A stretch of DNA of 21,117 bases. It comes from an uncultured Collinsella sp. GTDB lineage: Bacteria; Actinomycetota; Coriobacteriia; Coriobacteriales; Coriobacteriaceae. Where the stretch lies: NCBI GenBank assembly GCA_902497065.1, contig CABVDH010000027.1, positions 1 through 21,117 of the forward strand. The letters run 5' to 3'. The notes under the pieces were generated by a model. That model was not told where the DNA came from. It searched no databases and saw only the letters and a program-made list of their open reading frames with translations. Within the stretch, counting starts at the first letter, position 1, and every line of letters starts with the position of its first letter. Positions 1 to 7,931 of this stretch are shown here, piece after piece. A program made the position numbers and the translations under genes.

Positions 1-14
1 GATGACGTCGACAG

Positions 15-31
15 GCGGGGTGGTTCCCCGC
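15..31 (+). promoter_or_regulatory. GC-rich hairpin upstream of mraZ
   Basis: A perfect inverted repeat, GCGGGG (15-20) and CCCCGC (26-31), surrounds a 5-base loop 37 bp before the mraZ start. There is no T-run after it, so a terminator is unlikely. It could be an operator or a leader structure for the dcw transcript. MraZ is known to bind short G-rich direct repeats upstream of its own gene, but I do not see a clear set of such repeats, and the upstream region is cut off by the window edge. Function is unproven. Confidence 0.35.
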
Positions 32-67
32 GTACGTGCCATCTGAGTAACCGAGGGGAGGGCGCAC

Positions 68-502
68 ATGGGAATGACTGGTGCATACGAGCGCAATCTC
101 GATGCAAAAGGTCGTCTGTCCCTGCCTGCACCCCTTCGCGAGGAGCTTGGAGAGCACGTTCGCGTGTTCAAGGCCCTGGATGTCGATGCTCTGTACGTGT
201 TCTCTGCCGAGGCCTTCGATAAGTGGGTCGAAGGACTCTTCGCGGGTCGTGAGGGCCACGAGGGTTTTAACCCGCGTGACATTAATGACCAGAAGCTCAT
301 GAGGGCGATCAACAAGCGCACCACGTCGATGGACGTGGACAGCGCCGGTCGTATCGGTCTTTCCGAGTCTCTCCGCAAGCAGGCGAACCTCGACCGCGAG
401 GTCACGGTTGTGGGCAACTACGACCACCTTGAGGTTTGGGATCGCGCCGCGGCCGATGAGGACGATGACGATGAGGCCCTGCTGGACCTCTTCTTCTCGT
501 AA
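68..502 (+). CDS. mraZ: Transcriptional regulator MraZ
   Basis: MraZ is the first gene of the dcw cluster. It is a ring-forming DNA-binding protein with two AbrB/SpoVT-like swapped-hairpin domains that represses or tunes its own operon. At 144 residues it has the usual family length. The two diagnostic DxxxR halves are visible: D12-A-K-G-R16 followed by LSLP, and D91-S-A-G-R95 followed by IGL. The tail (about 129-144) is strongly acidic, with five Asp/Glu in a row, which is more than in many family members. The ATG at 68 has a strong purine-rich ribosome site (GAGGGGAGGG, ending 5 bases before it). An in-frame ATG two codons later (74) is possible but is not needed. The downstream gene rsmH begins within 36 bases, as is standard for this pair. 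Confidence 0.97.
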   Translation: MGMTGAYERNLDAKGRLSLPAPLREELGEHVRVFKALDVDALYVFSAEAFDKWVEGLFAGREGHEGFNPRDINDQKLMRAINKRTTSMDVDSAGRIGLSESLRKQANLDREVTVVGNYDHLEVWDRAAADEDDDDEALLDLFFS

Positions 503-537
503 GGGCAAGGCACGGGTAACGGATGGAGCGTGGGATC

Positions 538-1488
538 TTGACACAAGAATATCGGCATGAACCTGTCATGCTCGGCGAAGTGCTTGAGTCGCTGCGGCTA
601 AAGAGCGGCTCCGTTGTCTGCGATTGCACCCTTGGCGGTGCCGGCCATTCGGTAAAGATGGCCGCGCAGGTGGGGGAGACGGGCCTTTTGCTCGGCGTCG
701 ATCAGGACGACATGGCCCTCGAGGCCGCTGGTGCCCGTCTGGACCGCGAGGTTCCCGGCGTTCCGCACCAGCTGCTGAAGGGCAACTTCGGCGACTTGGA
801 CGAGCTGCTTTGCTCGGCCGAGGTGCCCGGGGTCGATGGCTTCCTGTTCGATTTGGGCGTTTCGTCACCGCAACTCGATATCCCTGGCAGGGGCTTTTCG
901 TATAACGAGGACGCCCCATTGGACATGCGGATGGATCCGGGCAATAACACCTTAAACGCAGCTGAGGTCATCAACACCTATAACGAACACGACCTCGCCC
1001 GGATTCTACGCGTCTACGGCGAAGAGAAGTTCGCCTCGCAGATCGCGCGCGAGATCGTGCGCCGCCGCGAGCAAGAACCGATCGAAACCACCGGCCAATT
1101 TGTCGAGATCATCAAGGCGGGTATCCCGGCTGCCGCTCGTCGGCATGGCGGACACCCGGCCAAGAAAAGTTTCCAGGCCATTCGCATCGAGGTCAATCAC
1201 GAGCTCGATGTGCTCGAACGAGGGCTTGATGCCGCCACCAGGTGGCTCAACCCGGGCGGACGTATCTGCGTCATCTCGTATCACTCGCTCGAGGACCGTA
1301 TCGTAAAGAACCACTTTAAGGAGATGAGCCAGGGGTGCACGTGTCCGCCGGAGATTCCGGTGTGCGTGTGCGGCAACGTGCCGATACTCAAGGTCATCAC
1401 CCGCAAACCCTTGGTTGCCCAGCCTGATGAGGTTGAGCGCAACCCTCGGGCGAGATCAGCCAAGATCCGCGTGGCGCAGCGTCTGTAG
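538..1488 (+). CDS. rsmH: 16S rRNA (cytosine(1402)-N(4))-methyltransferase RsmH
   Basis: RsmH (MraW) transfers a methyl group from S-adenosylmethionine to N4 of C1402 in 16S rRNA, in the decoding centre. Numbering from the ATG at 523, family motifs are the SAM site DCTLGGAGHS (34-43), FDLGVSS (109-115), QAIRIEVN (218-225), ISYHSLEDRIVK (251-262) and a late paired-cysteine element CTC...CVC (272-283). The C-terminal NPRARSAK (307-314) is also typical. Two starts compete. TTG 538 has GGAG nine bases upstream and gives MTQEYRHEPVML, matching the usual short leader (316 aa). ATG 523 adds five residues (321 aa) but has only a distant AAGG. I chose 538, but the start is not settled. The gene lies between mraZ and ftsL as in most bacteria. 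Confidence 0.96.
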   Translation: MTQEYRHEPVMLGEVLESLRLKSGSVVCDCTLGGAGHSVKMAAQVGETGLLLGVDQDDMALEAAGARLDREVPGVPHQLLKGNFGDLDELLCSAEVPGVDGFLFDLGVSSPQLDIPGRGFSYNEDAPLDMRMDPGNNTLNAAEVINTYNEHDLARILRVYGEEKFASQIAREIVRRREQEPIETTGQFVEIIKAGIPAAARRHGGHPAKKSFQAIRIEVNHELDVLERGLDAATRWLNPGGRICVISYHSLEDRIVKNHFKEMSQGCTCPPEIPVCVCGNVPILKVITRKPLVAQPDEVERNPRARSAKIRVAQRL

Positions 1489-1578
1489 ACGCGACCGCGC
1501 GATATTGGACCTCCCGCTCGTACCACAAACGAAGCTTAAACACACTACCAACGTACTCGGGATGGGAGGCGGCATATC

Positions 1579-2049
1579 ATGGGCTACAACACCTCAAACG
1601 CAGCACTCGCCTATGATATGAACGCCATGCCCGCCTATCGTGAGGCACCGCAGGCCCCCGTTGCTCCCCGCGAGCAGCGCACGCCGCGCTTTGATGTCTA
1701 CACGGGCGCGGGCCGTCAGGCAAACCAGGCGGTAAGCCCGGTTTTCATGAGCGTTCTTAAAACGTTTTGCATCATTGCGGCCATCTTCATGACGATCGGC
1801 GTCGCCCGTGTGGCGCTCGCCGGCGTTACGGCCCAGGTGCTCAACAGCAACGCCGCGCTTACCAACACGCTCGAGAAGGCGACCGACGAGAGCTCCGACC
1901 TGGAGGTCATGCATTCGGTCTATGGTGCCGACACACGCATTCGCGACCTTGCGGGCGCTTATGGCATGGTGGAGCCCAGCGAGAGCGTTACACTTGATTT
2001 TTCGCAGGATGCAGCCGCGGGCGCTAGCTCGACCGCGACCGCTCAGTAA
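1579..2049 (+). CDS. ftsL: Cell division protein FtsL-like
   Basis: A 156-residue bitopic membrane protein in the slot between rsmH and ftsI. FtsL sits in the FtsQ-FtsL-FtsB complex, which links and activates the septal synthase FtsW-FtsI. A cytoplasmic part of about 55 residues, rich in Pro and Ala, is followed by one membrane segment (about 57-82). A short extracellular region (about 84-125) is compatible with a coiled coil and ends in the FtsL-like stretch IRDLAGAYGMVEP (121-133). The last 20 residues are Ala/Ser/Thr-rich. Sequence conservation in this family is low, so the call rests on position, topology and the GMVEP stretch. The ATG at 1579 follows GGGAGGCGG. The 90 bp between rsmH and this gene shows no clear promoter. 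Confidence 0.85.
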   Translation: MGYNTSNAALAYDMNAMPAYREAPQAPVAPREQRTPRFDVYTGAGRQANQAVSPVFMSVLKTFCIIAAIFMTIGVARVALAGVTAQVLNSNAALTNTLEKATDESSDLEVMHSVYGADTRIRDLAGAYGMVEPSESVTLDFSQDAAAGASSTATAQ

Positions 2050-2066
2050 CAAGACGGTAGCTGAGT

Positions 2067-3932
2067 ATGACAAATGACTATCGCCGCGGTTCCGATGGGG
2101 GCCGCGGTTCTGGACGTCCCTCGTCGCGGGGACGTTCTGGTTATCAAGGAACGGGTCGGCAATCTAACAACGCCGGGCAGTCCCGTGGCAACGACCCGGC
2201 GTCGCGACTTCGCGGCTCGGGTGGCCCTCAAGTGCATAACACCAGGTCGCGCAAGAGTTCGTCGACCGAATGGCTCACAGGCGCGCCTCTGCCTCGCCGC
2301 AAAGCCGTCATGGGATTCATTGGGCTTGGCTTGGGCTTGGGCGTCTTTCGCCTTGCCGACTATCAAATTGTCGAAGCCGATAAACTGCGCGAGCGTGCCG
2401 ATGCGCGCCGCCTGCTTGCGCAGACCCTCTATGCCAAACGCGGCACCATCTACGACCGCAACGGTAACGTGCTGGCGTCGTCGGTCGAATGTCGCAACAT
2501 CGCCGTGAACCCGCAGCTTGTCGAGGATGTCGACAAGACGGTGTCGGCGCTGGTCAAGGCAACTGGAATCGATAAAAAGACCTGCCGCAAGCTCGTCGAG
2601 TCCGATGGCACCTGGGTGTATATCAAGCGCCAAGTGGACGAAGACGATGCTGCGGCGCTGGAGAAGAAGAACCTGCCCGGCGTGCTTTTTGAGCAGGCCA
2701 TGAAGCGCGTATATCCATACGGCAATCTGGCATCGCAGGTGCTGGGTGTAGTGAATGTGGACAACGACGGCTTGACGGGTCTCGAAAAGCAATACAACAA
2801 GCTTCTGACCGGCACGAACGGTTCTCTCGTACGAGAGCGCGCGAGGGACGGCAGCTATATCGCGGGCGGTGCCTATAAAAAGGTGGCTGCGGTCGACGGC
2901 GTTGATATCGTGACGACGCTCGACGTCAATATCCAGCGTGCGGCCGAGGATGCCCTGGCAGAGGCAGTTGAGAAGACTAAGGCCAAGAACGGCTCGGCGA
3001 TGGTCACCGATCCTACGACAGGCGAGATCTTGGCAGCCTGCTCGTATCCGACTTACGACCAGACCGATCTGGAAAACGCCAAGACCGAGGATATGAACTT
3101 GCGCCTGGTCACCGACGCCTACGAGCCCGGCTCGGTCTTTAAGACGCTCGTGGCGGGCGCCGGCTTCGACTTGGGCGTCGTGCGATCGAGTACGTCGTTT
3201 GAGGTGCCGGCGAGCATCAAGGTGGGTGACGATACCGTCACCGATGCCGACAAGCGCGACTATGCCATGACCATGGATGTGCGCGAGATGATGCGCCGTT
3301 CGTCCAACGTGGGCTTTGTCCTGGTGGGGCGCAAGATCGGTGCGGACGACTTTGCCGCCTATGTGGACAAGTGGGGCATCGGTCACAGCTCCGGTGTCGA
3401 TTTTCCGGGTGAGAGCCTGGGCATCGTCAAGGAGCGTGACCAGTATGACGGCGCCACGCTGGGATCGATGAGCTTTGGACAGGCGCTGTCTGTCTCGCCG
3501 ATTGAGGTCGCACGTGCCGTGGGCGGCATCGCCAACGGCGGCGTGATGATGACCCCGCACTTCTATAAGTCCAGCAAAGGCGACGAGAAGGACTGGGGCG
3601 AAGGCGAGCGCGCGATTTCGGAGGACGCCGCATCCCAGGTGACATCGTGCATGCAGACGGTCGTGTCCGAGGGAACGGGCGTTGGCGGCGCGGTTGACGG
3701 CTATGACGTGGCGGGTAAGACCGGTACGGCCGAACGAGCCGACGAGAACGGCGGCTACCTCAAGGAGAACTACATGTCGTCCTTTATGGGCTTTGCGCCG
3801 GCACAATCGCCCAAGGTGCTGTGCTATATCACGCTCGACGGAACGCCGAGCGGCTCAGATGCCGCTGCGGTGCCGTTCCAGTCCATTATGGCCAACGCGC
3901 TCGACGTGCTGGGTATCCCGCACACGAAGTAG
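2067..3932 (+). CDS. ftsI: Septal peptidoglycan transpeptidase FtsI (class B penicillin-binding protein)
   Basis: A monofunctional D,D-transpeptidase that crosslinks septal peptidoglycan with its glycosyltransferase partner FtsW. The 621 residues contain a cytoplasmic tail (1-78) rich in Arg, Gly and Ser, one membrane anchor (about 79-98), and the class B N-terminal domain beginning with RGTIYDRNGNVLASS (125-139). The transpeptidase domain has all three active-site motifs: S356-V-F-K359 with the catalytic serine, S412-S-N414, and K551-T-G553. There are no PASTA repeats; the chain stops soon after the catalytic domain. It could equally be named PBP2, pbpB or SpoVD-like, but the dcw position supports the division role. 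The gene begins 17 bp after ftsL with only a weak ribosome site, which suggests coupling to ftsL translation. murE, usually the next gene, is missing. Confidence 0.95.
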   Translation: MTNDYRRGSDGGRGSGRPSSRGRSGYQGTGRQSNNAGQSRGNDPASRLRGSGGPQVHNTRSRKSSSTEWLTGAPLPRRKAVMGFIGLGLGLGVFRLADYQIVEADKLRERADARRLLAQTLYAKRGTIYDRNGNVLASSVECRNIAVNPQLVEDVDKTVSALVKATGIDKKTCRKLVESDGTWVYIKRQVDEDDAAALEKKNLPGVLFEQAMKRVYPYGNLASQVLGVVNVDNDGLTGLEKQYNKLLTGTNGSLVRERARDGSYIAGGAYKKVAAVDGVDIVTTLDVNIQRAAEDALAEAVEKTKAKNGSAMVTDPTTGEILAACSYPTYDQTDLENAKTEDMNLRLVTDAYEPGSVFKTLVAGAGFDLGVVRSSTSFEVPASIKVGDDTVTDADKRDYAMTMDVREMMRRSSNVGFVLVGRKIGADDFAAYVDKWGIGHSSGVDFPGESLGIVKERDQYDGATLGSMSFGQALSVSPIEVARAVGGIANGGVMMTPHFYKSSKGDEKDWGEGERAISEDAASQVTSCMQTVVSEGTGVGGAVDGYDVAGKTGTAERADENGGYLKENYMSSFMGFAPAQSPKVLCYITLDGTPSGSDAAAVPFQSIMANALDVLGIPHTK

Positions 3933-3950
3933 GGGGTTACAATCTTTGGG

Positions 3951-4000
3951 GCGTGGTTTGTTGTCCCATATGAGGGGTGTTCACATGCCCTGCACCACGC
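3951..4000 (+). other. Inverted repeat in the ftsI-murF gap
   Basis: In the 127-bp gap where murE would normally lie, GCGTGGT (3951-3957) and ACCACGC (3994-4000) form a perfect 7-bp inverted repeat enclosing 36 bases. The enclosed stretch has smaller dyads, for example GTG-TT-CAC. It may be a leader or processing structure, but no function can be shown. There is no T-run, so it is not an intrinsic terminator. Confidence 0.3.
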
Positions 4001-4016
4001 ATGCGCGGCGCTGGGA

Positions 4017-4022
4017 TACAAT
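4017..4022 (+). promoter_or_regulatory. Possible -10 element before murF
   Basis: TACAAT lies 37 bp upstream of the murF start in the longest gap of the first half of the cluster. No recognisable -35 hexamer sits 16-18 bp upstream of it, so an internal promoter is possible but weakly supported. Confidence 0.22.
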
Positions 4023-4059
4023 ACGCCGATAGCATTATTAGGTTTACAGGGGAGCTGCA

Positions 4060-5484
4060 ATGATAGAGATCGCCGTCAACAACCTCGCGGCCGCAACAGG
4101 GGCCCGAACCGTGACGGGAGAAGCCGATCGGGTATGCCGCGGGTGCGTTATCGACTCGCGCCAGGTCGAGGAAGGGACGATTTTCGTCGCCTTTCCCGGT
4201 GAAAACGTCGACGGCAATGATTTTGCTTCCCGTGCCGTCCAGTCGGGTGCCGGCGCCGTCGTGATGACGCGTGAGCCCGAGGCCGAGCTGGTCTCGCTGG
4301 CGCAGGACAAGGGCTGTGCCATCTTGCTGACCGATGATCCCGAGGAGTTTCTGCTGCGTTTGGCGCACGCGTACCGTCTGGAGCTTGGCTGCCTGGTCGT
4401 TGGCATTACCGGTTCCATCGGCAAGACGACGACCAAGGACGTGCTCGCCGCTGTGCTCGCCAAGCGCTATCGTGTCTGGGCTACCAAGGGCAATTTCAAT
4501 AACCTGATCGGCATGCCGCTCACGGTGCTTTCCGCTCCGGCCGATACCGAGGTCCTGGTGCTCGAGATGGGCATGAACCATTTCCACGAGATTGAGCGCC
4601 TGTCCCAGTCCGCCAATCCCAACCTTGCCATCGTGAGCAAGATTGGCACCTCTCATATCGGCATTTTGGGTAGCCGCGAGAACATCGCCCGCGCTAAGGC
4701 CGAGATTGTCCAGGGTATGTGCGCCGCTGGCGACTTCTTGCCGCTGCTGGTTTTGGGCGGCGAGGACGACTTTACGCCGTTCATTCGCGATACGTTCGCC
4801 CAGCCTGCTGGTATCGACGTGATGCTGGCCGGCGTCTCGGACGATGATGAGTTCCGTGCCCGCGACGTTCGTGTTGATGACGAGGGCCGTCCGGTCTTTA
4901 CGCTCGATTTTGGCCAGGGTGAGACGATCGATACCATGCTTGCCATCCCCGGCGTGCAGTCCGTCCCAAATGCCGTTAAGGCCGCCGCAGTTGCCTATCG
5001 CTTGGGCGTGACGCCCGAGCAGATCGATGCTGCCTTTAGGGGCCTCACGATCACCGGTCACCGCCAAGAGATCAAGCGCGCCAAGAGCGGTGCCCGCGTC
5101 ATCGACGATTCCTATAACGCCAGTGCCGAATCCATGGCTGCTGGCCTCGATCTGCTGTGCTCGCTTTCGTGCACGGGGTCTCGTATGGCGATCCTGGGCG
5201 AGATGGGCGAGATGGGCGATGAGGCTCCTCGCATGCATGAGCTCGTGGGCGCCTATGCCGCCGCCAAGAAGCTCGACATGCTGGCGTGCGTGGGTGGTGA
5301 GCTGGCCCAGCTTATGGCCGATGCCGCGCGCATGATGGGCATGGACGAGGACCGCATCCAGGTGTTCTCCGATTATCAGCAGGTGCTCGACCGCATGGGC
5401 GGCGCGCTTGAAAAACATGATGTTGTACTGGTCAAGGGTTCCCGCTTTGTTGAGCTCGACCGCTTTGTGGAAGGTGTGTGCTAG
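4060..5484 (+). CDS. murF: UDP-N-acetylmuramoyl-tripeptide--D-alanyl-D-alanine ligase MurF
   Basis: MurF uses ATP to add D-Ala-D-Ala to UDP-MurNAc-tripeptide, the last cytoplasmic step of the stem peptide. At 474 residues it has normal length. The Mur ligase order is clear: an N-terminal UDP-binding domain with DSRQVEEGTIFVAF (32-45), the ATP P-loop G118-S-I-G-K122-T-T, GNFNN (144-148), the central-domain stretch GSRENIARAKAEI (204-216), and the C-terminal domain with DDSYNA (349-354), GEMGEMG (380-386) and VKGSR (458-462). The GNFNN and DDSYNA motifs distinguish it from MurC, MurD and MurE. The ATG at 4060 follows GGGGAG with good spacing. mraY starts 3 bp after the stop. MurF depends on the product of MurE, which is not encoded here. 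Confidence 0.97.
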   Translation: MIEIAVNNLAAATGARTVTGEADRVCRGCVIDSRQVEEGTIFVAFPGENVDGNDFASRAVQSGAGAVVMTREPEAELVSLAQDKGCAILLTDDPEEFLLRLAHAYRLELGCLVVGITGSIGKTTTKDVLAAVLAKRYRVWATKGNFNNLIGMPLTVLSAPADTEVLVLEMGMNHFHEIERLSQSANPNLAIVSKIGTSHIGILGSRENIARAKAEIVQGMCAAGDFLPLLVLGGEDDFTPFIRDTFAQPAGIDVMLAGVSDDDEFRARDVRVDDEGRPVFTLDFGQGETIDTMLAIPGVQSVPNAVKAAAVAYRLGVTPEQIDAAFRGLTITGHRQEIKRAKSGARVIDDSYNASAESMAAGLDLLCSLSCTGSRMAILGEMGEMGDEAPRMHELVGAYAAAKKLDMLACVGGELAQLMADAARMMGMDEDRIQVFSDYQQVLDRMGGALEKHDVVLVKGSRFVELDRFVEGVC

Positions 5485-5487
5485 CCC

Positions 5488-6507
5488 ATGTTCGGCAATC
5501 CCTCGTATCCCACGTATCAGGCTTTTTTGGGGCTTGGCATCGCCGCCGCCATTGCGCTGCTGCTCATGCCGTGGTGGATCAAGCTGCTCAAGGTCGAGGG
5601 TATCGGCCAGCAGGTTCGTGCCGACGGCCCCAAGCGTCATTTGGTTAAGCAGGGAACGCCCACCATGGGTGGCGTTGTCATCCTCGTCGCGATTTCGCTG
5701 ACCTGCCTGCTGATGGGCAAGCTCACCACCGAGCTCGTGCTCGTGCTGCTCGCCACGCTGGCGACCGGCGTGCTGGGCCTGATCGACGACCTGACCTCCG
5801 TTACGCATGGACGCTCGCTCGGTCTGACGCCCCATGCCAAGATGATCGGCCTAACCATTATCTGTGTCACCTTTACGGTACTTGCCGTTAACTGGTGCGG
5901 CGTCGCCCCCGAGATTCGTTTTCCCGGCGGCCTGACGATTGACCTCGGCGTGCTTTCGACCACTATCTGCGGCCTTTCGTTCCCGTGGCTTTACATTGTC
6001 TTTTGCTGGCTGATGATCGCCGGTCTTTCTAATGCCGTGAACCTGACCGATGGCCTTGACGGTCTTGCTGGCGGCACCTCCATGATTGCCATGCTCGCCA
6101 TGGCTGCCATGGCGTTTTTGCACGGAGACGTGAACCTGTCCATCTTCTGCACCGCGTGTGCCGGTGCCTGCTTGGGCTTTCTGTGGTTCAACTGCTATCC
6201 GGCGAGCATCTTTATGGGCGATACCGGCTCGCTTGCCCTGGGCGCCGCGTTTGCCTGCACGTCCATCATGACCAACACCGAGGTCGTCTCCCTCATCATC
6301 GGCGGCCTGTTTATCGTTGAGACCCTGTCGGTCATGATTCAGGTTGTCTACTTCCACTTTACGCACAAGCGCGTCTTCCTTATGGCGCCCATCCATCATC
6401 ATTTCGAAAAGAAGGGCTGGGCCGAGACCAAGGTCGTCATCCGTTTTTGGATTATCGCTGCGGCCTTTGGTGCCGTTGGCCTTGCTCTGTTCTTCCAGTT
6501 GGGATAG
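5488..6507 (+). CDS. mraY: Phospho-N-acetylmuramoyl-pentapeptide-transferase MraY
   Basis: MraY moves phospho-MurNAc-pentapeptide from UDP to undecaprenyl phosphate, making lipid I at the inner face of the membrane. The 339-residue polytopic protein carries the family signatures: PTMGG (58-62), the Asp pair D100-D101 in GLIDDLTS, NLTDGLDGL (185-193) with an acidic catalytic residue at D188, FMGDTGS (242-248) with D245, and the cytoplasmic loop PIHHHFEKKGW (301-311). About ten hydrophobic segments alternate with short loops, as expected. The ATG follows the murF stop by only 3 bp, and the ribosome site would lie within the end of murF, so the two are likely translationally coupled. No unusual residue was seen. 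Confidence 0.97.
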   Translation: MFGNPSYPTYQAFLGLGIAAAIALLLMPWWIKLLKVEGIGQQVRADGPKRHLVKQGTPTMGGVVILVAISLTCLLMGKLTTELVLVLLATLATGVLGLIDDLTSVTHGRSLGLTPHAKMIGLTIICVTFTVLAVNWCGVAPEIRFPGGLTIDLGVLSTTICGLSFPWLYIVFCWLMIAGLSNAVNLTDGLDGLAGGTSMIAMLAMAAMAFLHGDVNLSIFCTACAGACLGFLWFNCYPASIFMGDTGSLALGAAFACTSIMTNTEVVSLIIGGLFIVETLSVMIQVVYFHFTHKRVFLMAPIHHHFEKKGWAETKVVIRFWIIAAAFGAVGLALFFQLG

Positions 6508-6516
6508 TGGTCTTTC

Positions 6517-7923
6517 ATGTCTCTTGCTGATGTCTTTAGCCTGCTCGTTTTGGGTCAGGGCAAATCCGGTCTCGATGTCGCCCGCTGGGCGTTGGCACAT
6601 CCCGAGCGCGTAAGTGCTGTTACCGTGTATGGCGGTGGCACCTCTGAGCCCAATGACGCCACGCGTGCGCTCGAGGCTGCTGGTGCGTCGTTTGTCTATG
6701 GGACCGAACAGGTCGAGGGCGCCTATGACGTATGCGTGACGTGCCCGGGCATCTCGGAGTTCTCGGGCTTCTTTAAGGCCGGGCGCGAGCATGCCGCCCA
6801 GATTATGGGTGAGCCCGAGTTTGCCTATCGCCTGTCGCCCGATAACTGGATTGCCATCACGGGCACCAACGGCAAGACGACCACCACGTCGCTGACTGAT
6901 TATCTGCTTAAGGCTGCCGGCGAGGCCAGCGTTGCTGTCGGCAACATCGGCGAGCCGCCGGTCAACGAGATTGACGGCCGAGCCCACAACGAGTGGTTTG
7001 TGGCTGAGCTCTCGAGCTATCAGATTGCTACTACAACCGAGCTCCACCCCCGCGTGGCGGTGCTGCTCAACATCACTCCCGACCACTTGGGCTGGCATAA
7101 GAGCCATAAGAACTATGCGCTTGCCAAGATCAAACTGTTTGACAATATGGTCGATGACGATCTGGCGGTTGTCGACGTCGAAGACGCCGGCATTCACGAG
7201 TTCGATGAGTACATCTACACGCCGGGTCGTCGCATCTGCAAGGTTGCCTTTGACGAGCCTGAGGGCAAGGATGCCGCCTTTGTGCGCGACGGCAAGATGG
7301 TCGTGCGCCTGAAGGGCGTCGAGACCCCGCTCATCGCTACATCCGAGCTCAAGATCTCGGGCCATCACAATGTTATCAATGCCCTGTGCGCCGCCACGGC
7401 TGCCTTGGCGGTCGGTGCCGATGTCGATGGTGTCTGCCGCGGTCTTGCCTCGTTCCAGCCGCTCGAGCACCGCGTGGAGCCGTGTGGCGAGATTGACGGC
7501 GTGCGCTACGTCAACGATTCCAAGGCGACCAACACCGATGCGGTCGAGAAGGCACTGACGGCATTTCCCAATGACGACGTGATCTTGCTGCTCGGCGGCC
7601 ACGATAAGGGCACGCCGCTCACGGACTTCGCGCGCGTCGTTATGGACAACGTGCGCTCGGTCGTCTGCTTTGGCGATGCGCGCGAGCGCTTCACCGCCGC
7701 TATGGACGAGGCCGATGTCGATGGCGATGTGGATATCGTCCAGGCGGATGACCTACGCGACGCCGTGGACGTCGCCCGTTCGCTGTCGAGCCGTGGTGAC
7801 GTGATCTTACTTTCTCCTGCCTGCTCTTCGTTCGATGAGTTCTCGGGCTATGAGGAGCGCGGCCGCGTGTTTAAGGACTACGTGGCCCAGCTTGCCGCTG
7901 CAGCGAAATCACAAATGGAATAG
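6517..7923 (+). CDS. murD: UDP-N-acetylmuramoyl-L-alanine--D-glutamate ligase MurD
   Basis: MurD adds D-glutamate to UDP-MurNAc-L-Ala with ATP. The 468 residues show an N-terminal Rossmann-like domain with GQGKSG (13-18) for the UDP substrate, the ATP loop G116-T-N-G-K120-TTTT, SSYQ (166-169), NITPDHLGWH (185-194) and the C-terminal domain. That last domain has NDSKATN (333-339), GGHDKG (360-365) and LSPACSSFDEF (432-442). NDSKATN and SPACSSFD are specific to MurD among the Mur ligases. The gene begins 9 bp after mraY and is followed within 8 bp by ftsW, so it lies in the same transcript. Length and motif spacing are normal. Confidence 0.97.
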   Translation: MSLADVFSLLVLGQGKSGLDVARWALAHPERVSAVTVYGGGTSEPNDATRALEAAGASFVYGTEQVEGAYDVCVTCPGISEFSGFFKAGREHAAQIMGEPEFAYRLSPDNWIAITGTNGKTTTTSLTDYLLKAAGEASVAVGNIGEPPVNEIDGRAHNEWFVAELSSYQIATTTELHPRVAVLLNITPDHLGWHKSHKNYALAKIKLFDNMVDDDLAVVDVEDAGIHEFDEYIYTPGRRICKVAFDEPEGKDAAFVRDGKMVVRLKGVETPLIATSELKISGHHNVINALCAATAALAVGADVDGVCRGLASFQPLEHRVEPCGEIDGVRYVNDSKATNTDAVEKALTAFPNDDVILLLGGHDKGTPLTDFARVVMDNVRSVVCFGDARERFTAAMDEADVDGDVDIVQADDLRDAVDVARSLSSRGDVILLSPACSSFDEFSGYEERGRVFKDYVAQLAAAAKSQME

Positions 7924-7931
7924 GGGTTGCG

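Noticed and set aside
2043..3806. Long open frame on the minus strand opposite ftsI (about 587 codons)
   Set aside because: It lies wholly antisense to a well-conserved gene, has no family motifs, is rich in His/Arg as expected for a shadow of GC-rich codons, and has no ribosome site of note.
3970..4032. Possible 20-codon leader peptide before murF
   Set aside because: There is no ribosome site, no amino-acid run suggesting attenuation, and no terminator structure downstream.
3937..5835. Long minus-strand open frame opposite murF and mraY (about 632 codons)
   Set aside because: Same reasoning: it spans two unrelated real genes and has shadow-like composition.
5851..7602. Long minus-strand open frame opposite mraY and murD (about 583 codons)
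   Set aside because: A codon-bias shadow with no recognisable domain. It crosses gene boundaries of the real operon.
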